Origin: Alphaproteobacteria bacterium
GTDB taxonomy: Bacteria; Pseudomonadota; Alphaproteobacteria; Rhodobacterales; Rhodobacteraceae
Reading direction: 5' to 3'
Assembly (NCBI GenBank): GCA_030433335.1
Contig: JAUILL010000022.1
Location: 1 to 60,357, forward strand
DNA length: 60,357 nt
The translations under genes were made by a program, and so were the position numbers. Below are positions 25,969-35,638 of the stretch, piece by piece (the stretch's first letter is position 1; every line of letters starts with the position of its first letter). The notes beneath the pieces are model-generated. The model was not told the origin of the DNA and did not search any database. It saw nothing but the letters and a program-made list of their open reading frames with translations.

Positions 25969-27890
25969 GCGCGGGTGCTGCCTTCGGCTTCCTTGGCATT
26001 CAAGCGCTCTTCTATCTCGCGGCGCTCTTCCATCTTTTTCTCGCGGTCAGCAGAGGGGTAAGCCTCGGGCGGGGGCGGCCCTTTGAACAAGGCCTCGAGC
26101 GTGATGTCGCGGGCAATCGGAGCCGCAGTCGACGAGCCGCCGCCGCCATGTTCGACGACGACAGATACGGCGACTTTGGGGCGTTCGTAGGGGGCGAAGT
26201 TCACGAACAAAGCGTGGTCCCGCTCTTCCCACGGTACCTCATCGTTACGCACGACGCGGTTGCTGACCTGCGCGGTTCCTGTCTTGCCCGCCATGCGGTT
26301 GGCCTCATCCTCGATCCGCGACTTGTAGGCAGTGCCGCGACGGTTGTTCACCACTGCAAACATGCCGCGACGGACTTGACGCAGGAAGTCTTCGCTGATG
26401 CCAAGCTCTTCGCCTGCTTCGGGTTCAATCGGTTTCCCATCGATGGACTTGATCAAACGCGGCATGATCTTGCGGCCCGTTGCAATGCGCGCCGACATCA
26501 CGGCCAGCTGCAACGGTGTGCTCAGGACAAAGCCCTGACCGATGCTGGCGTTGACCGTATCACCGATCAGCCATTCGGCCCCGCGTGCCTGCAGCTTCCA
26601 CTCTTTGTCAGGGGTCAGACCTTCGGCGACTGCTGACATCGGGATATCGAAGCGCTCGCCAAGCCCCAGTTTTCGCGCTGTCTCGGCGATTTTCTCGATC
26701 CCAACCTTCAGGGCGAGGTCGTAATAGTAGACGTCGCAGCTGTGGCGCAGGGACGAGATCAGGTCCATCGAGCCGTGCCCGCCACGCTTCCAGCAGTGGA
26801 AGCGCCGCCCGCCAACTTCGAAGTGGCCGGGGCAATAAGCGGTGTCGTTCGAGGTGATCACGCCCGCTTCCAGACCGGCCAGCGCGGTCACCATTTTGAA
26901 GGTCGAGCCCGGCGGATAGGCATCCTGCACGGTTTTCGAAGCCAAAGGCCGGTGGTCGTTGTCCCGCAGGATCGAGTAGTCCGACACCGAAATGCCGCGC
27001 ACAAACAGGTTCGGATCAAAGCTGGGGGCCGAGGCGATAGCCAGAATGTCACCGGTTTCGCAGTCGATCACGACAGCGCTGGCGCTTTCGCTGCCAAGAC
27101 GCGCCTGGATGTAGCTTTGAAGCTTGTGGTCGATGGTCAGCTGCAGGTTCGCGCCTGCGATCCCCTCGCGGCGGTCCAGTTCGCGCATAACGCGGCCTGC
27201 GGCGTTGACCTCTTCTTGCTTGGCACCGGCAGAGCCGCGCAGCATGTCTTCCATCTTGGCTTCGACACCGACCTTGCCGATCTGGAAGCGCGGGATGCGC
27301 AGCAGCTGGTCCGGCTCTTCAATCTTGGACAGGTCGTAATCCGACACCGGCCCCACGTAGCCCACGATATGCGCGAAGTCGCCGCCTAGGGGGTATTTGC
27401 GCGACAGACCAACCTCTGGCGTGATGCCGGGCAGGGCGGGCGCGTTGACCGCAACCTTGGAGATTGCATCCCAACTCACCCGATCCGCGATGGTCACGGG
27501 CAGGAATGGCGCGGAACGGGTGCGCTCCATCTCTTGGCGGGCGCGGTTCAACTCGTCGTCGCTAAGCTCGATGATTTGCGAGAGACGGGTCAGCACCTCT
27601 TCGACATCACCCGCATCTTCGGGAACGATCACGATCCGGTAGCTGGGTTCGTTGGTGGCGATCGGCGTGCCTTCGCGGTCCATGATCAGGCCGCGGGCAG
27701 GGGGCAGAAGACGGACCTTAATCCGGTTTTCTTCGGCCAGCAGACGAAATTCTTCGGCCTGATTGACCTGCATGTGTCGCATCCGCGCCGCCAAAAGCGC
27801 GATGAAGCTGACCTGAAGTCCGCCCACGATCAAGCCGCGCCGCGTGATGCGCCGATGGCTCAGGCTCGTATCCCTTTCACTGCGTCTCAT
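25965..27890 (-). CDS. mrdA: Penicillin-binding protein 2
   Basis: Class B PBP of the rod complex; 641 residues. One N-terminal membrane helix (LIVGGLQVSFIALLAARM) is followed by the dimerisation/pedestal domain and a transpeptidase domain. The catalytic triad motifs are YPPGSTFK (SxxK, near residue 328), SCD in SLRHSCDVYYYDLALKVG, and KTGT in MAGKTGTAQVS. It crosslinks nascent peptidoglycan during elongation. The ATG overlaps mreD's stop, and its own stop overlaps the rodA start, so the operon is tightly coupled. The C-terminal tail after about residue 605 is charged (EKKMEERREIEERL) and likely flexible. Confidence 0.96.
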   Translation of the reverse strand: MRRSERDTSLSHRRITRRGLIVGGLQVSFIALLAARMRHMQVNQAEEFRLLAEENRIKVRLLPPARGLIMDREGTPIATNEPSYRIVIVPEDAGDVEEVLTRLSQIIELSDDELNRARQEMERTRSAPFLPVTIADRVSWDAISKVAVNAPALPGITPEVGLSRKYPLGGDFAHIVGYVGPVSDYDLSKIEEPDQLLRIPRFQIGKVGVEAKMEDMLRGSAGAKQEEVNAAGRVMRELDRREGIAGANLQLTIDHKLQSYIQARLGSESASAVVIDCETGDILAIASAPSFDPNLFVRGISVSDYSILRDNDHRPLASKTVQDAYPPGSTFKMVTALAGLEAGVITSNDTAYCPGHFEVGGRRFHCWKRGGHGSMDLISSLRHSCDVYYYDLALKVGIEKIAETARKLGLGERFDIPMSAVAEGLTPDKEWKLQARGAEWLIGDTVNASIGQGFVLSTPLQLAVMSARIATGRKIMPRLIKSIDGKPIEPEAGEELGISEDFLRQVRRGMFAVVNNRRGTAYKSRIEDEANRMAGKTGTAQVSNRVVRNDEVPWEERDHALFVNFAPYERPKVAVSVVVEHGGGGSSTAAPIARDITLEALFKGPPPPEAYPSADREKKMEERREIEERLNAKEAEGSTRA

Positions 27891-28426
27891 CGTTTGTGCC
27901 CCAGAGAATCCACCTCACCGGGGGCGGCCCTGCGCAGGTTGAACACGGTGTTCAGCGTCAGGACGACCAGTGGGTAGGCTGCGATTGTGACAACGATCTG
28001 GGTCAAGGTTAGCCCCAGAGGCTCGTTGGGCACCACAAATAATGTCTGCACCACGCGGTACAACACTTTGGAGATCACAAATGCCAGACTGACCACGCCC
28101 CATTCGATGGGAAAGGGCGCATCGCGCAGTCCTTCTTCGCGTCTGCGCAGAAAATCGCTGAGGCCAAGGGTAATCGCGGCCCACAAACCGGGCGGGCGCT
28201 GGAACAGGAAGTCGGCCATGAGCGCCACCGCCGCGATCACGATCATCGGGACCGAATCGGGACGGCGCAGCATCCATGCCATCGTCACGCAGATGATCAG
28301 GTCCGGTCCGGCCCAAGAGGGCGGCAGCGAATCCAGCGGCAAGAGGCGCGTGAACATCAGCGTGCCGCAAGCTACAACATAGCCGAGGGTCAGAACCCAG
28401 CGGCCTGGAAACTCGCTATCCGCCAT
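27887..28426 (-). CDS. mreD: Rod shape-determining protein MreD
   Basis: A 179-residue inner membrane protein with five or so hydrophobic segments (WVLTLGYVVACGTLMF, DLIICVTMAWML, VPMIVIAAVALMADFLF and two near the C-terminus) and the LGLSDFLRRRE segment. MreD bridges MreC and the synthetic enzymes. It is short and poorly conserved, so position between mreC and mrdA carries much of the evidence. It overlaps mreC by 11 bases and mrdA by 4. Confidence 0.9.
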   Translation of the reverse strand: MADSEFPGRWVLTLGYVVACGTLMFTRLLPLDSLPPSWAGPDLIICVTMAWMLRRPDSVPMIVIAAVALMADFLFQRPPGLWAAITLGLSDFLRRREEGLRDAPFPIEWGVVSLAFVISKVLYRVVQTLFVVPNEPLGLTLTQIVVTIAAYPLVVLTLNTVFNLRRAAPGEVDSLGHKR

Positions 28427-29375
28427 TGGCGTCTGCCTCTGGCGTACCGGTGCTCAGTTCGGGGGCCTCGACGGGGACACCCAGATCGACGGCATCGGGA
28501 AAACTCTCGGTCGAGGTCAGAGGCGCAACGAGGCCGCCGTGGGTGTCGATATCCTCGGCGGGTTGGCTGCGCAGCACCTTGAGGAACTTCAGCCGTTCGT
28601 AGTCCGCAGCCAGACGTACGCGCAGGCGGCCGTTGCGGTCTTGGGCCACTTGGCCGATCAGCAGGCCCGCAGGGAACGCGCCACCGTCGCCGGATGACAC
28701 AACGCGGTCACCGGGGCGCACGAGATCAGAGTTTTCAATGAACTCCAGCGGTGGCGCAGGGCTGTTGTCGCCCACAATCATCGCGCGCTGACCAGAGGGC
28801 TGCACACTCACCGGTACGCGGCTGTTGGTGTCGGTCAAAAGGATCACACGGCTGGTGCGCTCGCCTACGCCTGCGATCCGACCAACTAGGCCGATCCCAT
28901 CCATGGTGGCCCATCCGTCCACGATTCCGTCACGGGCACCCACGTTCAGCAGAACAGACTGACGGAAGGGCGAGCCGCTATCGGCCAGAACCTCGCCCGA
29001 AATCTTGGTCAGCGCGGGATCAAGACGCATGTTGTTCAGGTCCAGCAGGCGCGCGTTCTCTTGTTCAAGCTGGAGCGCCGCCTCTTTCCACGCCTTCATC
29101 TGCTGCAATTCGCGGCGCAACTCGGCGTTCTGCTCGGTCAGGCGGCGATAGCTTTGCAGGTCGCGGAACAGTTCGACCGTCGCGGTCACGGGGGCCATGG
29201 CCCAATCCATGCTGGGAACAACGCGATCAATCACCGCCATGCGGAAGCGTTCCACACGGGGCGAGTCGATCCGCCAGACCAAGAAAATCGCAGACAGCAA
29301 AAGTATAAGCACCGCCAAGCCCAATCTGCGTAGCGGTGCGTAATAGTCTTCGCCGTTGTTTCCGTGCTTTGCCAA
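28416..29375 (-). CDS. mreC: Rod shape-determining protein MreC
   Basis: A 319-residue bitopic protein: a membrane helix (LGLAVLILLLSAIFLVWRI), a coiled coil (LFRDLQSYRRLTEQNAELRR) and the periplasmic double beta-barrel domain (VLADSGSPFRQSVLLNVGAR; GLVGRIAGVGERTSRVILLTD). MreC organises the elongasome at the membrane. The start codon is TTG at 29375, supported by GGAG 8 nt upstream and by the fit of the N-terminus; no ATG lies nearby in frame. The extreme C-terminus after the barrel (about residues 280-319) is acidic and Pro/Glu-rich and probably disordered. It follows mreB by 37 bases. Confidence 0.94.
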   Translation of the reverse strand: MAKHGNNGEDYYAPLRRLGLAVLILLLSAIFLVWRIDSPRVERFRMAVIDRVVPSMDWAMAPVTATVELFRDLQSYRRLTEQNAELRRELQQMKAWKEAALQLEQENARLLDLNNMRLDPALTKISGEVLADSGSPFRQSVLLNVGARDGIVDGWATMDGIGLVGRIAGVGERTSRVILLTDTNSRVPVSVQPSGQRAMIVGDNSPAPPLEFIENSDLVRPGDRVVSSGDGGAFPAGLLIGQVAQDRNGRLRVRLAADYERLKFLKVLRSQPAEDIDTHGGLVAPLTSTESFPDAVDLGVPVEAPELSTGTPEADANGG

Positions 29376-29412
29376 AATTTACTCCAGCACGCAGCCGCCA
29401 AGGCGGCCCATA

Positions 29413-30474
<1,062 letters not shown>

Positions 30475-30618
30475 TTAAATAATTCGGTACCCGCGACTCC
30501 AAACGGGGCAGGCGTGTGACCTTATAGGGGGGCATTTCGCTGTGGAAAAGGGGCCAGAACAGTCAAATCAGCACCATTCCGCCTTTCCATAGGACCACTT
30601 GCACGGGTAAGAGGCGCT

Positions 30619-31401
30619 ATGCTGTCCTATCAACACATCTACCACGCTGGAAATCCCGCAGATCTGCAAAAGCATATGCTTCTTGCAGCGGTGCTGTCCT
30701 ATTTGACGCAAAAGGACAAACCTCTGTCCTACATCGAGACCCACTCGGGGCGCGGTCTGTACATGCTGGACGCGCCAGAGGCGGTGAAAACGGGCGAGGC
30801 CGAGGCCGGGATCACGTCTGCGCTGGCCCGCAAGGCTCTGCCCGCAGATCATCCTTATGTGCGTGCGGTGACAGCGATCCGCGAACAGCATGGCGCGACC
30901 GCCTATCCGGGCTCGCCGATGATCGCAGCGCAGTTCTTGCGCCCGATGGACAGCATCAATCTGGCCGAGTTGCACCCCCAGGAATATGCCGCCCTTCGCA
31001 CGGCAATGCGCGGCACCGGAGCCAAGGTGCACAAGCAGGACGGCTTCGAGTTGGCCCAAGCCATGTGCCCGCCCACCCCGCGCCGCGGCCTCTGCCTGAT
31101 CGACCCCAGCTACGAGGTCAAAGAAGACTACGCTCGCATCCCGCGAGAGATCGCGAACCTGCATCGCAAATGGAACGTGGGCATCATCGCTCTGTGGTAT
31201 CCGATCCTGACCTCGGACGCCCACAAACCGATGCTGACGGCGCTGAAGTCGCAGAACCTGCCGAACGCGCTGATCCACGAGGTCCGGTTCCCGCCCGTCC
31301 GCGAAGGTCACCGCATGATCGGCTCTGGCATGTACATCGCCAATGCGCCTTGGGGCACTGAAGATGCGATGAAGCAGGTCGACAAGCTCTTCAAACGTTG
31401 A
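30619..31401 (+). CDS. rlmJ: 23S rRNA (adenine2030-N6)-methyltransferase
   Basis: A 260-residue SAM-dependent methyltransferase. The start MLSYQHIYHAGNPADLQKHM is diagnostic of RlmJ, and the catalytic motif appears as LIDPSYEVKEDY (DPPY in many orthologues, DPSY here). SAM-binding residues lie in IETHSGRGLYML. It modifies 23S rRNA before ribosome assembly. AGAGG precedes the ATG. It is a single gene, divergent from mreB and convergent with leuA; a dispersed repeat follows its stop. Confidence 0.94.
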   Translation: MLSYQHIYHAGNPADLQKHMLLAAVLSYLTQKDKPLSYIETHSGRGLYMLDAPEAVKTGEAEAGITSALARKALPADHPYVRAVTAIREQHGATAYPGSPMIAAQFLRPMDSINLAELHPQEYAALRTAMRGTGAKVHKQDGFELAQAMCPPTPRRGLCLIDPSYEVKEDYARIPREIANLHRKWNVGIIALWYPILTSDAHKPMLTALKSQNLPNALIHEVRFPPVREGHRMIGSGMYIANAPWGTEDAMKQVDKLFKR

Positions 31402-31419
31402 GTCTTCGTCGCACTGGCT

Positions 31420-31450
31420 CTTTCTGCTTTGTAAAAAATACTCACGGCGC
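31420..31450 (+). repeat. Copy 1 of a short dispersed repeat
   Basis: The 31 bases are nearly identical to the reverse complement of 33389-33419: both share CTTTCTGCTTTG, then a run of A, TACTCA and CGGCGC, with a two-base substitution and one indel on each side. The core AAAATAC also occurs after the sulfotransferase at 23829. The two best copies flank leuA in inverted orientation. Confidence 0.7.
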
Positions 31451-31477
31451 AACGGACGCCACGTGCACCGCTGACAA

Positions 31478-31505
31478 AGAAAAGGGCCGGCCCGCAGGCC
31501 AGCCC
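31478..31505 (-). terminator. Terminator of leuA
   Basis: On the minus strand GGGCTGGCC and GGCCGGCCC form a 9-bp stem (one wobble) around a 4-nt loop, followed by TTTTCTTT. It lies 25 bases after the leuA stop. Confidence 0.85.
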
Positions 31506-31530
31506 CAAAACTCAACAGCCAAAGAACCGA

Positions 31531-33090
31531 TCAGACGGTGTCTTTGTAGCTGACTTCTTTGGTGTCCTTGCCCGATTTCTGGCGGCGGACGATCAGACGA
31601 TTCAGCGCGCTGACATAGGCCTTGGCGCTGGCAACCACGGTGTCGGTATCCGCCGACTGACCGGTGACAACCAGTCCGTCCTCTTCCAGACGCACGGTCA
31701 CGGTGGCCTGAGCATCTGTGCCCTCGGTCACGGCGTGCACTTGATACAGCTGCAGACGTGCGCCGTGGGGGAACAGAGCCTTGACCGCGTTGAAGGTCGC
31801 ATCGACGGGGCCGTCACCCTGTGCGGTGACCTGCTTGTCCTCGCCATCAACGGTCATGGTCAGATCTGCGGACTGGGGCGCTTCGGTGCCGCAGATCACG
31901 CGCAGGAATTTGACCTTCAGATGCTCGCTTGCGGGGGCGCCAGCCTGAACGAGGGCGACGATATCCTCGTCGTAGACCTCCTTCTTGCGGTCGGCGAGTT
32001 CCTTGAAGCGGACAAAGATGTCCATCAGCTCGTTGTCAGCAACGTCATAACCAAGGTCTTTGAGCTTCGCACGCAGCGCGGCGCGACCCGAGTGCTTGCC
32101 AAGCGGCAGCGAAGTGCCCGAGAGACCCACATCAGCAGGGCGCATGATCTCGAACGTTTCGGCGTTCTTGAGCATACCATCCTGGTGGATACCGCTCTCG
32201 TGAGCAAAGGCGTTCTTGCCCACGATCGCCTTGTTGTACTGGACGTTAAAGCCCGAGGCCGACGCGACACGGCGCGAGATGTTCATGATCTTGGTGGTGT
32301 CGATGCCTGTGGTGAAAGGCATGATGTCGTTGCGCACTTTCAGTGCCATCACGACTTCTTCCAGCGCGGTGTTGCCCGCACGCTCGCCAAGGCCGTTGAT
32401 GGTGCATTCGATCTGGCGCGCGCCACCCTCGACAGCCGCCAGAGAGTTCGCGGTCGCCATGCCAAGGTCGTTGTGGCAGTGGGTCGCGAAAGTGATCTCG
32501 TCCGCGCCGGGCACGGTTTCGATCAGGCGGCGGATCAGGTCTGCACTCTCACGCGGAGCGGTGTAGCCCACGGTGTCGGGGATATTGATGGTGGTCGCGC
32601 CAGCCTTGATCGCGATCTCGATCACGCGGCACAGATAGTCCCACTCGGTGCGGGTGGCGTCCATTGGCGACCACTGCACGTCGTCCACCAGATTTCGGGC
32701 GTGGGTCACGGTCTCGTGGATGCGCTCGGCCATCTGATCCTGATCAAGGTTCGGGATGGCGCGGTGCAGGGGCGATGTGCCGATAAAGGTGTGGATGCGC
32801 GGCTTGGCGGCGTTGCGCACAGCCTCAGCGCAGCGGTCGATATCTTTGAAGTTCGCGCGGGCAAGGCCACAGATTGTGGCGTTCTGGCTGCGCTGCGCGA
32901 TCTCGGATACGGCGCGGAAGTCGCCTTCGGATGCGATCGGGAAGCCCGCTTCGATGATGTCGACACCCATCTGGTCCAGAAGCTCTGCAATCTCGAGCTT
33001 TTCATCGTGGGTCATGGTTGCGCCGGGGCTTTGCTCGCCGTCACGCAGGGTAGTGTCGAAAATTTTGACGCGGTTGGTCGCAGTGGTCAT
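31531..33090 (-). CDS. leuA: 2-isopropylmalate synthase
   Basis: First committed enzyme of leucine synthesis: condenses acetyl-CoA and 2-ketoisovalerate. The 519-residue protein has the DRE-TIM barrel with TTLRDGEQSPGATM at the N-terminus, metal-binding HCHNDLGMA, and ALEEVVMAL; the C-terminal third (about residues 390-505) is the LeuA regulatory domain that binds leucine for feedback inhibition. The gene is preceded by a leucine-rich leader peptide and long hairpin (33155-33278), which points to transcription attenuation by charged tRNA-Leu supply. It has its own terminator. leuB, leuC and leuD are not in the window. Confidence 0.97.
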   Translation of the reverse strand: MTTATNRVKIFDTTLRDGEQSPGATMTHDEKLEIAELLDQMGVDIIEAGFPIASEGDFRAVSEIAQRSQNATICGLARANFKDIDRCAEAVRNAAKPRIHTFIGTSPLHRAIPNLDQDQMAERIHETVTHARNLVDDVQWSPMDATRTEWDYLCRVIEIAIKAGATTINIPDTVGYTAPRESADLIRRLIETVPGADEITFATHCHNDLGMATANSLAAVEGGARQIECTINGLGERAGNTALEEVVMALKVRNDIMPFTTGIDTTKIMNISRRVASASGFNVQYNKAIVGKNAFAHESGIHQDGMLKNAETFEIMRPADVGLSGTSLPLGKHSGRAALRAKLKDLGYDVADNELMDIFVRFKELADRKKEVYDEDIVALVQAGAPASEHLKVKFLRVICGTEAPQSADLTMTVDGEDKQVTAQGDGPVDATFNAVKALFPHGARLQLYQVHAVTEGTDAQATVTVRLEEDGLVVTGQSADTDTVVASAKAYVSALNRLIVRRQKSGKDTKEVSYKDTV

Positions 33091-33154
33091 AGGAATCTCG
33101 CTTTATTCTCCGAAGCCCGAGGGCTGTTCATGGGTAAACAGGGGCGCGATAGAT

Positions 33155-33201
33155 AACTCCTCTGAGCGGACGCGCCCATCGGGCACGCTCAGAGGCGAGT
33201 T
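33155..33201 (-). promoter_or_regulatory. leuL: Attenuator-like hairpin upstream of leuA
   Basis: On the minus strand AACTC-GC-CTCTGAGCG pairs with CGCTCAGAG-GAGTT: 14 bp with a 2-nt bulge, and a nested GCCC/GGGC in the loop. The 5' arm covers the last codons and stop of the leucine leader peptide, so ribosome position would decide whether the stem forms. The sequence after the 3' arm is ATCTATCG, not a T run, so this may be the pause or anti-antiterminator arm rather than the terminator itself. Confidence 0.65.
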
Positions 33202-33278
33202 AGGAGAAGTAGGGACAGGGCCTGTGCAAGAGCACGGCCAGCAGGTGCGTTCGACGCAATATGTCCCATCATCATCAT
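33189..33278 (-). CDS. leuL: Leucine leader peptide of leuA (attenuation)
   Basis: A 29-codon reading frame too short for routine calling. The peptide is MMMMGHIASNAPAGR followed by ALAQALSLLLLTRL and TGA: four leucine codons in a row (CTA CTT CTC CTA) and seven leucines in its last 13 residues. The stop lies in the 5' arm of the hairpin at 33155-33201, as in classical his, leu and trp attenuators. No ribosome-binding site precedes it; a -10-like TATAGA at 33287-33292 would start transcription near the first ATG, so the message may be leaderless, as reported for trpL of Sinorhizobium. An in-frame upstream ATG at 33287 is a further possible start. Confidence 0.8.
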   Translation of the reverse strand: MMMMGHIASNAPAGRALAQALSLLLLTRL

Positions 33279-33434
33279 GGGCGGCATCTATACATGCCGA
33301 TGCGGGGAAGAAAAGAGCAGATTTGTTGATAGGGGCCGGAGCGGCCCTAAGTGCCTATGCCAGAAGGGGTTCGCAGGCTATGGGCCGCGCGCCGTTGAGT
33401 ATTTTCGCAAAGCAGAAAGCTGAAGTGGGGGCGC
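33279..33434. promoter_or_regulatory. Divergent promoter region of leuA leader and SDR gene
   Basis: No other gene is visible. The region holds the candidate -10 (TATAGA, minus strand, 33287-33292) for the leu leader, a GGGGCCGGAGCGGCCC-type GC-rich stem at about 33331-33346, and one copy of the dispersed repeat (33389-33419). A clear -35 for the leader was not found. Confidence 0.4.
33389..33419 (-). repeat. Copy 2 of the short dispersed repeat
   Basis: Read on the minus strand, this starts CTTTCTGCTTTGCGAAAATA and ends CTCAACGGCGC, matching the element at 31420-31450 except for two substitutions and two single-base indels. It lies 16 bases upstream of the SDR start codon. Confidence 0.7.
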
Positions 33435-34100
33435 ATGAAACGGGCATTGGTGATCGGGGCATCGGGGGGAATCGGATCGGCCATGTGCGCGGAGTTAACG
33501 CGGCGCGGATATGATGTCGTTGGCGTGTCACGATCCGTGGATGGGCTGGATGTGACGGATGAGGTCTCTGTTGCCGAAGTTCTGGGTCGGCTGGAAGGGT
33601 CGTTTGAAGTGGTGTTCAATGCCACGGGTGCCTTGGAGGTGGATGGCGCTGTGCCCGAGAAGTCTGTGCGTCAGTTGGATGCCAAAGCGATGGCGGATCA
33701 GTTTGCGGTGAACTGCATCGGGCCGGCCTTGGTTCTAAAGCATGCGGTTCGGTTACTGCCGAAAGAGGGGCGGTCGGTGATGGCGGTTTTGTCGGCGCGA
33801 GTTGGCAGTATCGGGGATAATCGGTTGGGGGGCTGGCACAGCTATCGCGCGGCCAAAGCGGCGGTGAACCAGATCGTGCGGGGGGCGGCGATTGAACTGG
33901 GGCGGACGCATAAGGATCATATCTGTGTTGCCCTGCATCCGGGAACGGTGGCGACCGAGTTTACCCGCAAATACTTGGGGCGGCATCCGGCGGTTTCGGC
34001 TGAGGACGCGGCGATGCGTCTGCTGAATGTCTTGGAGGGGCTGACGGTCGAACAGTCCGGTGGATTTTACGATTACGCGATGAAGGAGATTCCGTGGTGA
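33435..34100 (+). CDS. Short-chain dehydrogenase/reductase (C-factor-like)
   Basis: A 221-residue classical SDR with ALVIGASGGIGSAM at the N-terminus, the structural FNATG (NNAG in most) and the active site Tyr-Lys in YRAAKAAVNQ, then PGTVATEF. The overall pattern, including the short cofactor arm and the ending GGFYDYAMKEIPW, resembles the CsgA/C-factor-like group. Substrate is unknown. Its stop lies inside the start region of the photolyase gene (7-base overlap), so the two are co-expressed. Pairing of this SDR type with a photolyase/cryptochrome suggests a light- or stress-related role, which is inference. Confidence 0.82.
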   Translation: MKRALVIGASGGIGSAMCAELTRRGYDVVGVSRSVDGLDVTDEVSVAEVLGRLEGSFEVVFNATGALEVDGAVPEKSVRQLDAKAMADQFAVNCIGPALVLKHAVRLLPKEGRSVMAVLSARVGSIGDNRLGGWHSYRAAKAAVNQIVRGAAIELGRTHKDHICVALHPGTVATEFTRKYLGRHPAVSAEDAAMRLLNVLEGLTVEQSGGFYDYAMKEIPW

Positions 34101-35629
34101 GCCAGAAACGACGCTTGATTCTGGTTCTGGGGGACCAGCTGTCCATGGACTTGTCTGCTCTGCGCGAAGGGGACAAGGACCGCGATGTGGTGGTGATGGC
34201 AGAGGTCGGGGACGAGGCGACCTATGTGAAGCATCATCCGAAGAAGATCGCATTTCTGTTCGCGGCGATGCGCAAGTTCGCGAAGGCCTTGGAGGATGAT
34301 GGCTGGCAGGTTGCGTATAAGCGGTTTGAAGAGGAGGGCAGCGACAGCATTTGTGGCGAGTTGATGCGCCGCGCCAAAGAGTTAGATGCCTATGAGGTGA
34401 TCGCGACGGAGCCTGGGGAGTTCCGTCTGATCAGTGCGCTGGAGAACTGTCCGGTCAGTGTGCACATGTTTAACGATGACCGCTTTCTGGCCTCGCACAC
34501 CGAGTTTCAGGACTGGGCCGAGGGGCGCAAATCCCTGCGGATGGAGTACTTCTATAGAGATATGCGACGGAAAACGGGTCTGCTCATGGATGGGGATGAT
34601 CCGGTCGAGGGCAAATGGAATTTTGACCACGACAATCGCAAGCCCGCGCCTGATGATGTGAGCCACGACGGCCCCCTGCGATTTGAACCCGATGACGAGG
34701 TGCAAGAGGTTCTGGATCTGGTGGCCGAGCGTTTCGACAGCCATTTTGGCGATCTGGATGGCTTCTTTTTCGCGACCACGCGCGAGCAGGCGCTGGAGGC
34801 GATGCGGGACTTCATGAAGAACGCGTTGCCCAAATTTGGGGACTTTCAGGACGCGATGCTGACGGACCAGAAATGGCTTTATCACTCGATCTTGTCGCCC
34901 TATATCAACGCTGGGCTTTTGAACCCGCTGGAGGTCTGCGAGGCCGCCGCGAAGGAATATGAAGACGGCAACGCCCCGATCAACGCGGTCGAAGGGTTCA
35001 TCCGGCAGATCATCGGTTGGCGGGAATATGTGCGTGGCATTTATTTCCTTCAGGGTCCGGATTACATGGCCAGCAACGCGTTGGATCATGGGCGCAAGCT
35101 GCCTGCCTTCTATTGGGGCGCTGAGACCAAGATGAAATGCGTGGAATGCGCGGTGAAGGTTACCCAAGAGGAGGCCTATGCCCACCACATTCAGCGCCTG
35201 ATGATCACCGGCAATTTCGCGCTCTTGGCGGGGGTTGATCCGGCTGAGGTGCACGAGTGGTACTTGGGCGTTTATGCGGATGCGTATGAGTGGGTCGAGG
35301 CGCCGAATACAATCGGGATGAGCCAGTTTGCCGACGGGGGGCTATTGGGGTCCAAGCCCTATGTCAGCTCTGGCAGCTACATCAACCGGATGTCTGATCA
35401 CTGCAAATCCTGCCATTACAAAGTGAGCAAAAAGACGGGTGAGGGGGCCTGCCCGTTTAACCTGCTGTACTGGCATTTTCTGGATCGTCACCGCGAGCGG
35501 TTCGAGAAAAACCCGCGTATGGGCAACATGTATCGCACATGGGACCGGATGGACGAAGAGCACCGCGAAACGGTGCTCTCTGAGGCGGATAGCCTGCTGC
35601 GCCGGATGGATCAGGGCGCGGTGATTTGA
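34094..35629 (+). CDS. FeS-type bacterial cryptochrome/(6-4) photolyase
   Basis: A 511-residue FAD protein of the FeS-BCP (CryPro) class, related by length and motifs to Agrobacterium PhrB and Rhodobacter CryB. It begins RLILVLGDQLSMDLSALR, typical of the group. Four cysteines at residues 349, 437, 440 and 453 match the PhrB 4Fe-4S ligands in spacing, and the cluster region reads DHCKSCHYKVSKKTGEGACP. FAD-binding and lesion-site residues lie in VEGFIRQIIGWREYVRGIY and PNTIGMSQFADGG. PhrB repairs (6-4) photoproducts; CryB also affects photosynthesis genes, so repair, signalling or both are possible. GTG start at 34094 (or 34097) with AAGGAG 6 nt upstream. Confidence 0.92.
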   Translation: MVSQKRRLILVLGDQLSMDLSALREGDKDRDVVVMAEVGDEATYVKHHPKKIAFLFAAMRKFAKALEDDGWQVAYKRFEEEGSDSICGELMRRAKELDAYEVIATEPGEFRLISALENCPVSVHMFNDDRFLASHTEFQDWAEGRKSLRMEYFYRDMRRKTGLLMDGDDPVEGKWNFDHDNRKPAPDDVSHDGPLRFEPDDEVQEVLDLVAERFDSHFGDLDGFFFATTREQALEAMRDFMKNALPKFGDFQDAMLTDQKWLYHSILSPYINAGLLNPLEVCEAAAKEYEDGNAPINAVEGFIRQIIGWREYVRGIYFLQGPDYMASNALDHGRKLPAFYWGAETKMKCVECAVKVTQEEAYAHHIQRLMITGNFALLAGVDPAEVHEWYLGVYADAYEWVEAPNTIGMSQFADGGLLGSKPYVSSGSYINRMSDHCKSCHYKVSKKTGEGACPFNLLYWHFLDRHRERFEKNPRMGNMYRTWDRMDEEHRETVLSEADSLLRRMDQGAVI

Positions 35630-35638
35630 CAAAGCCGC

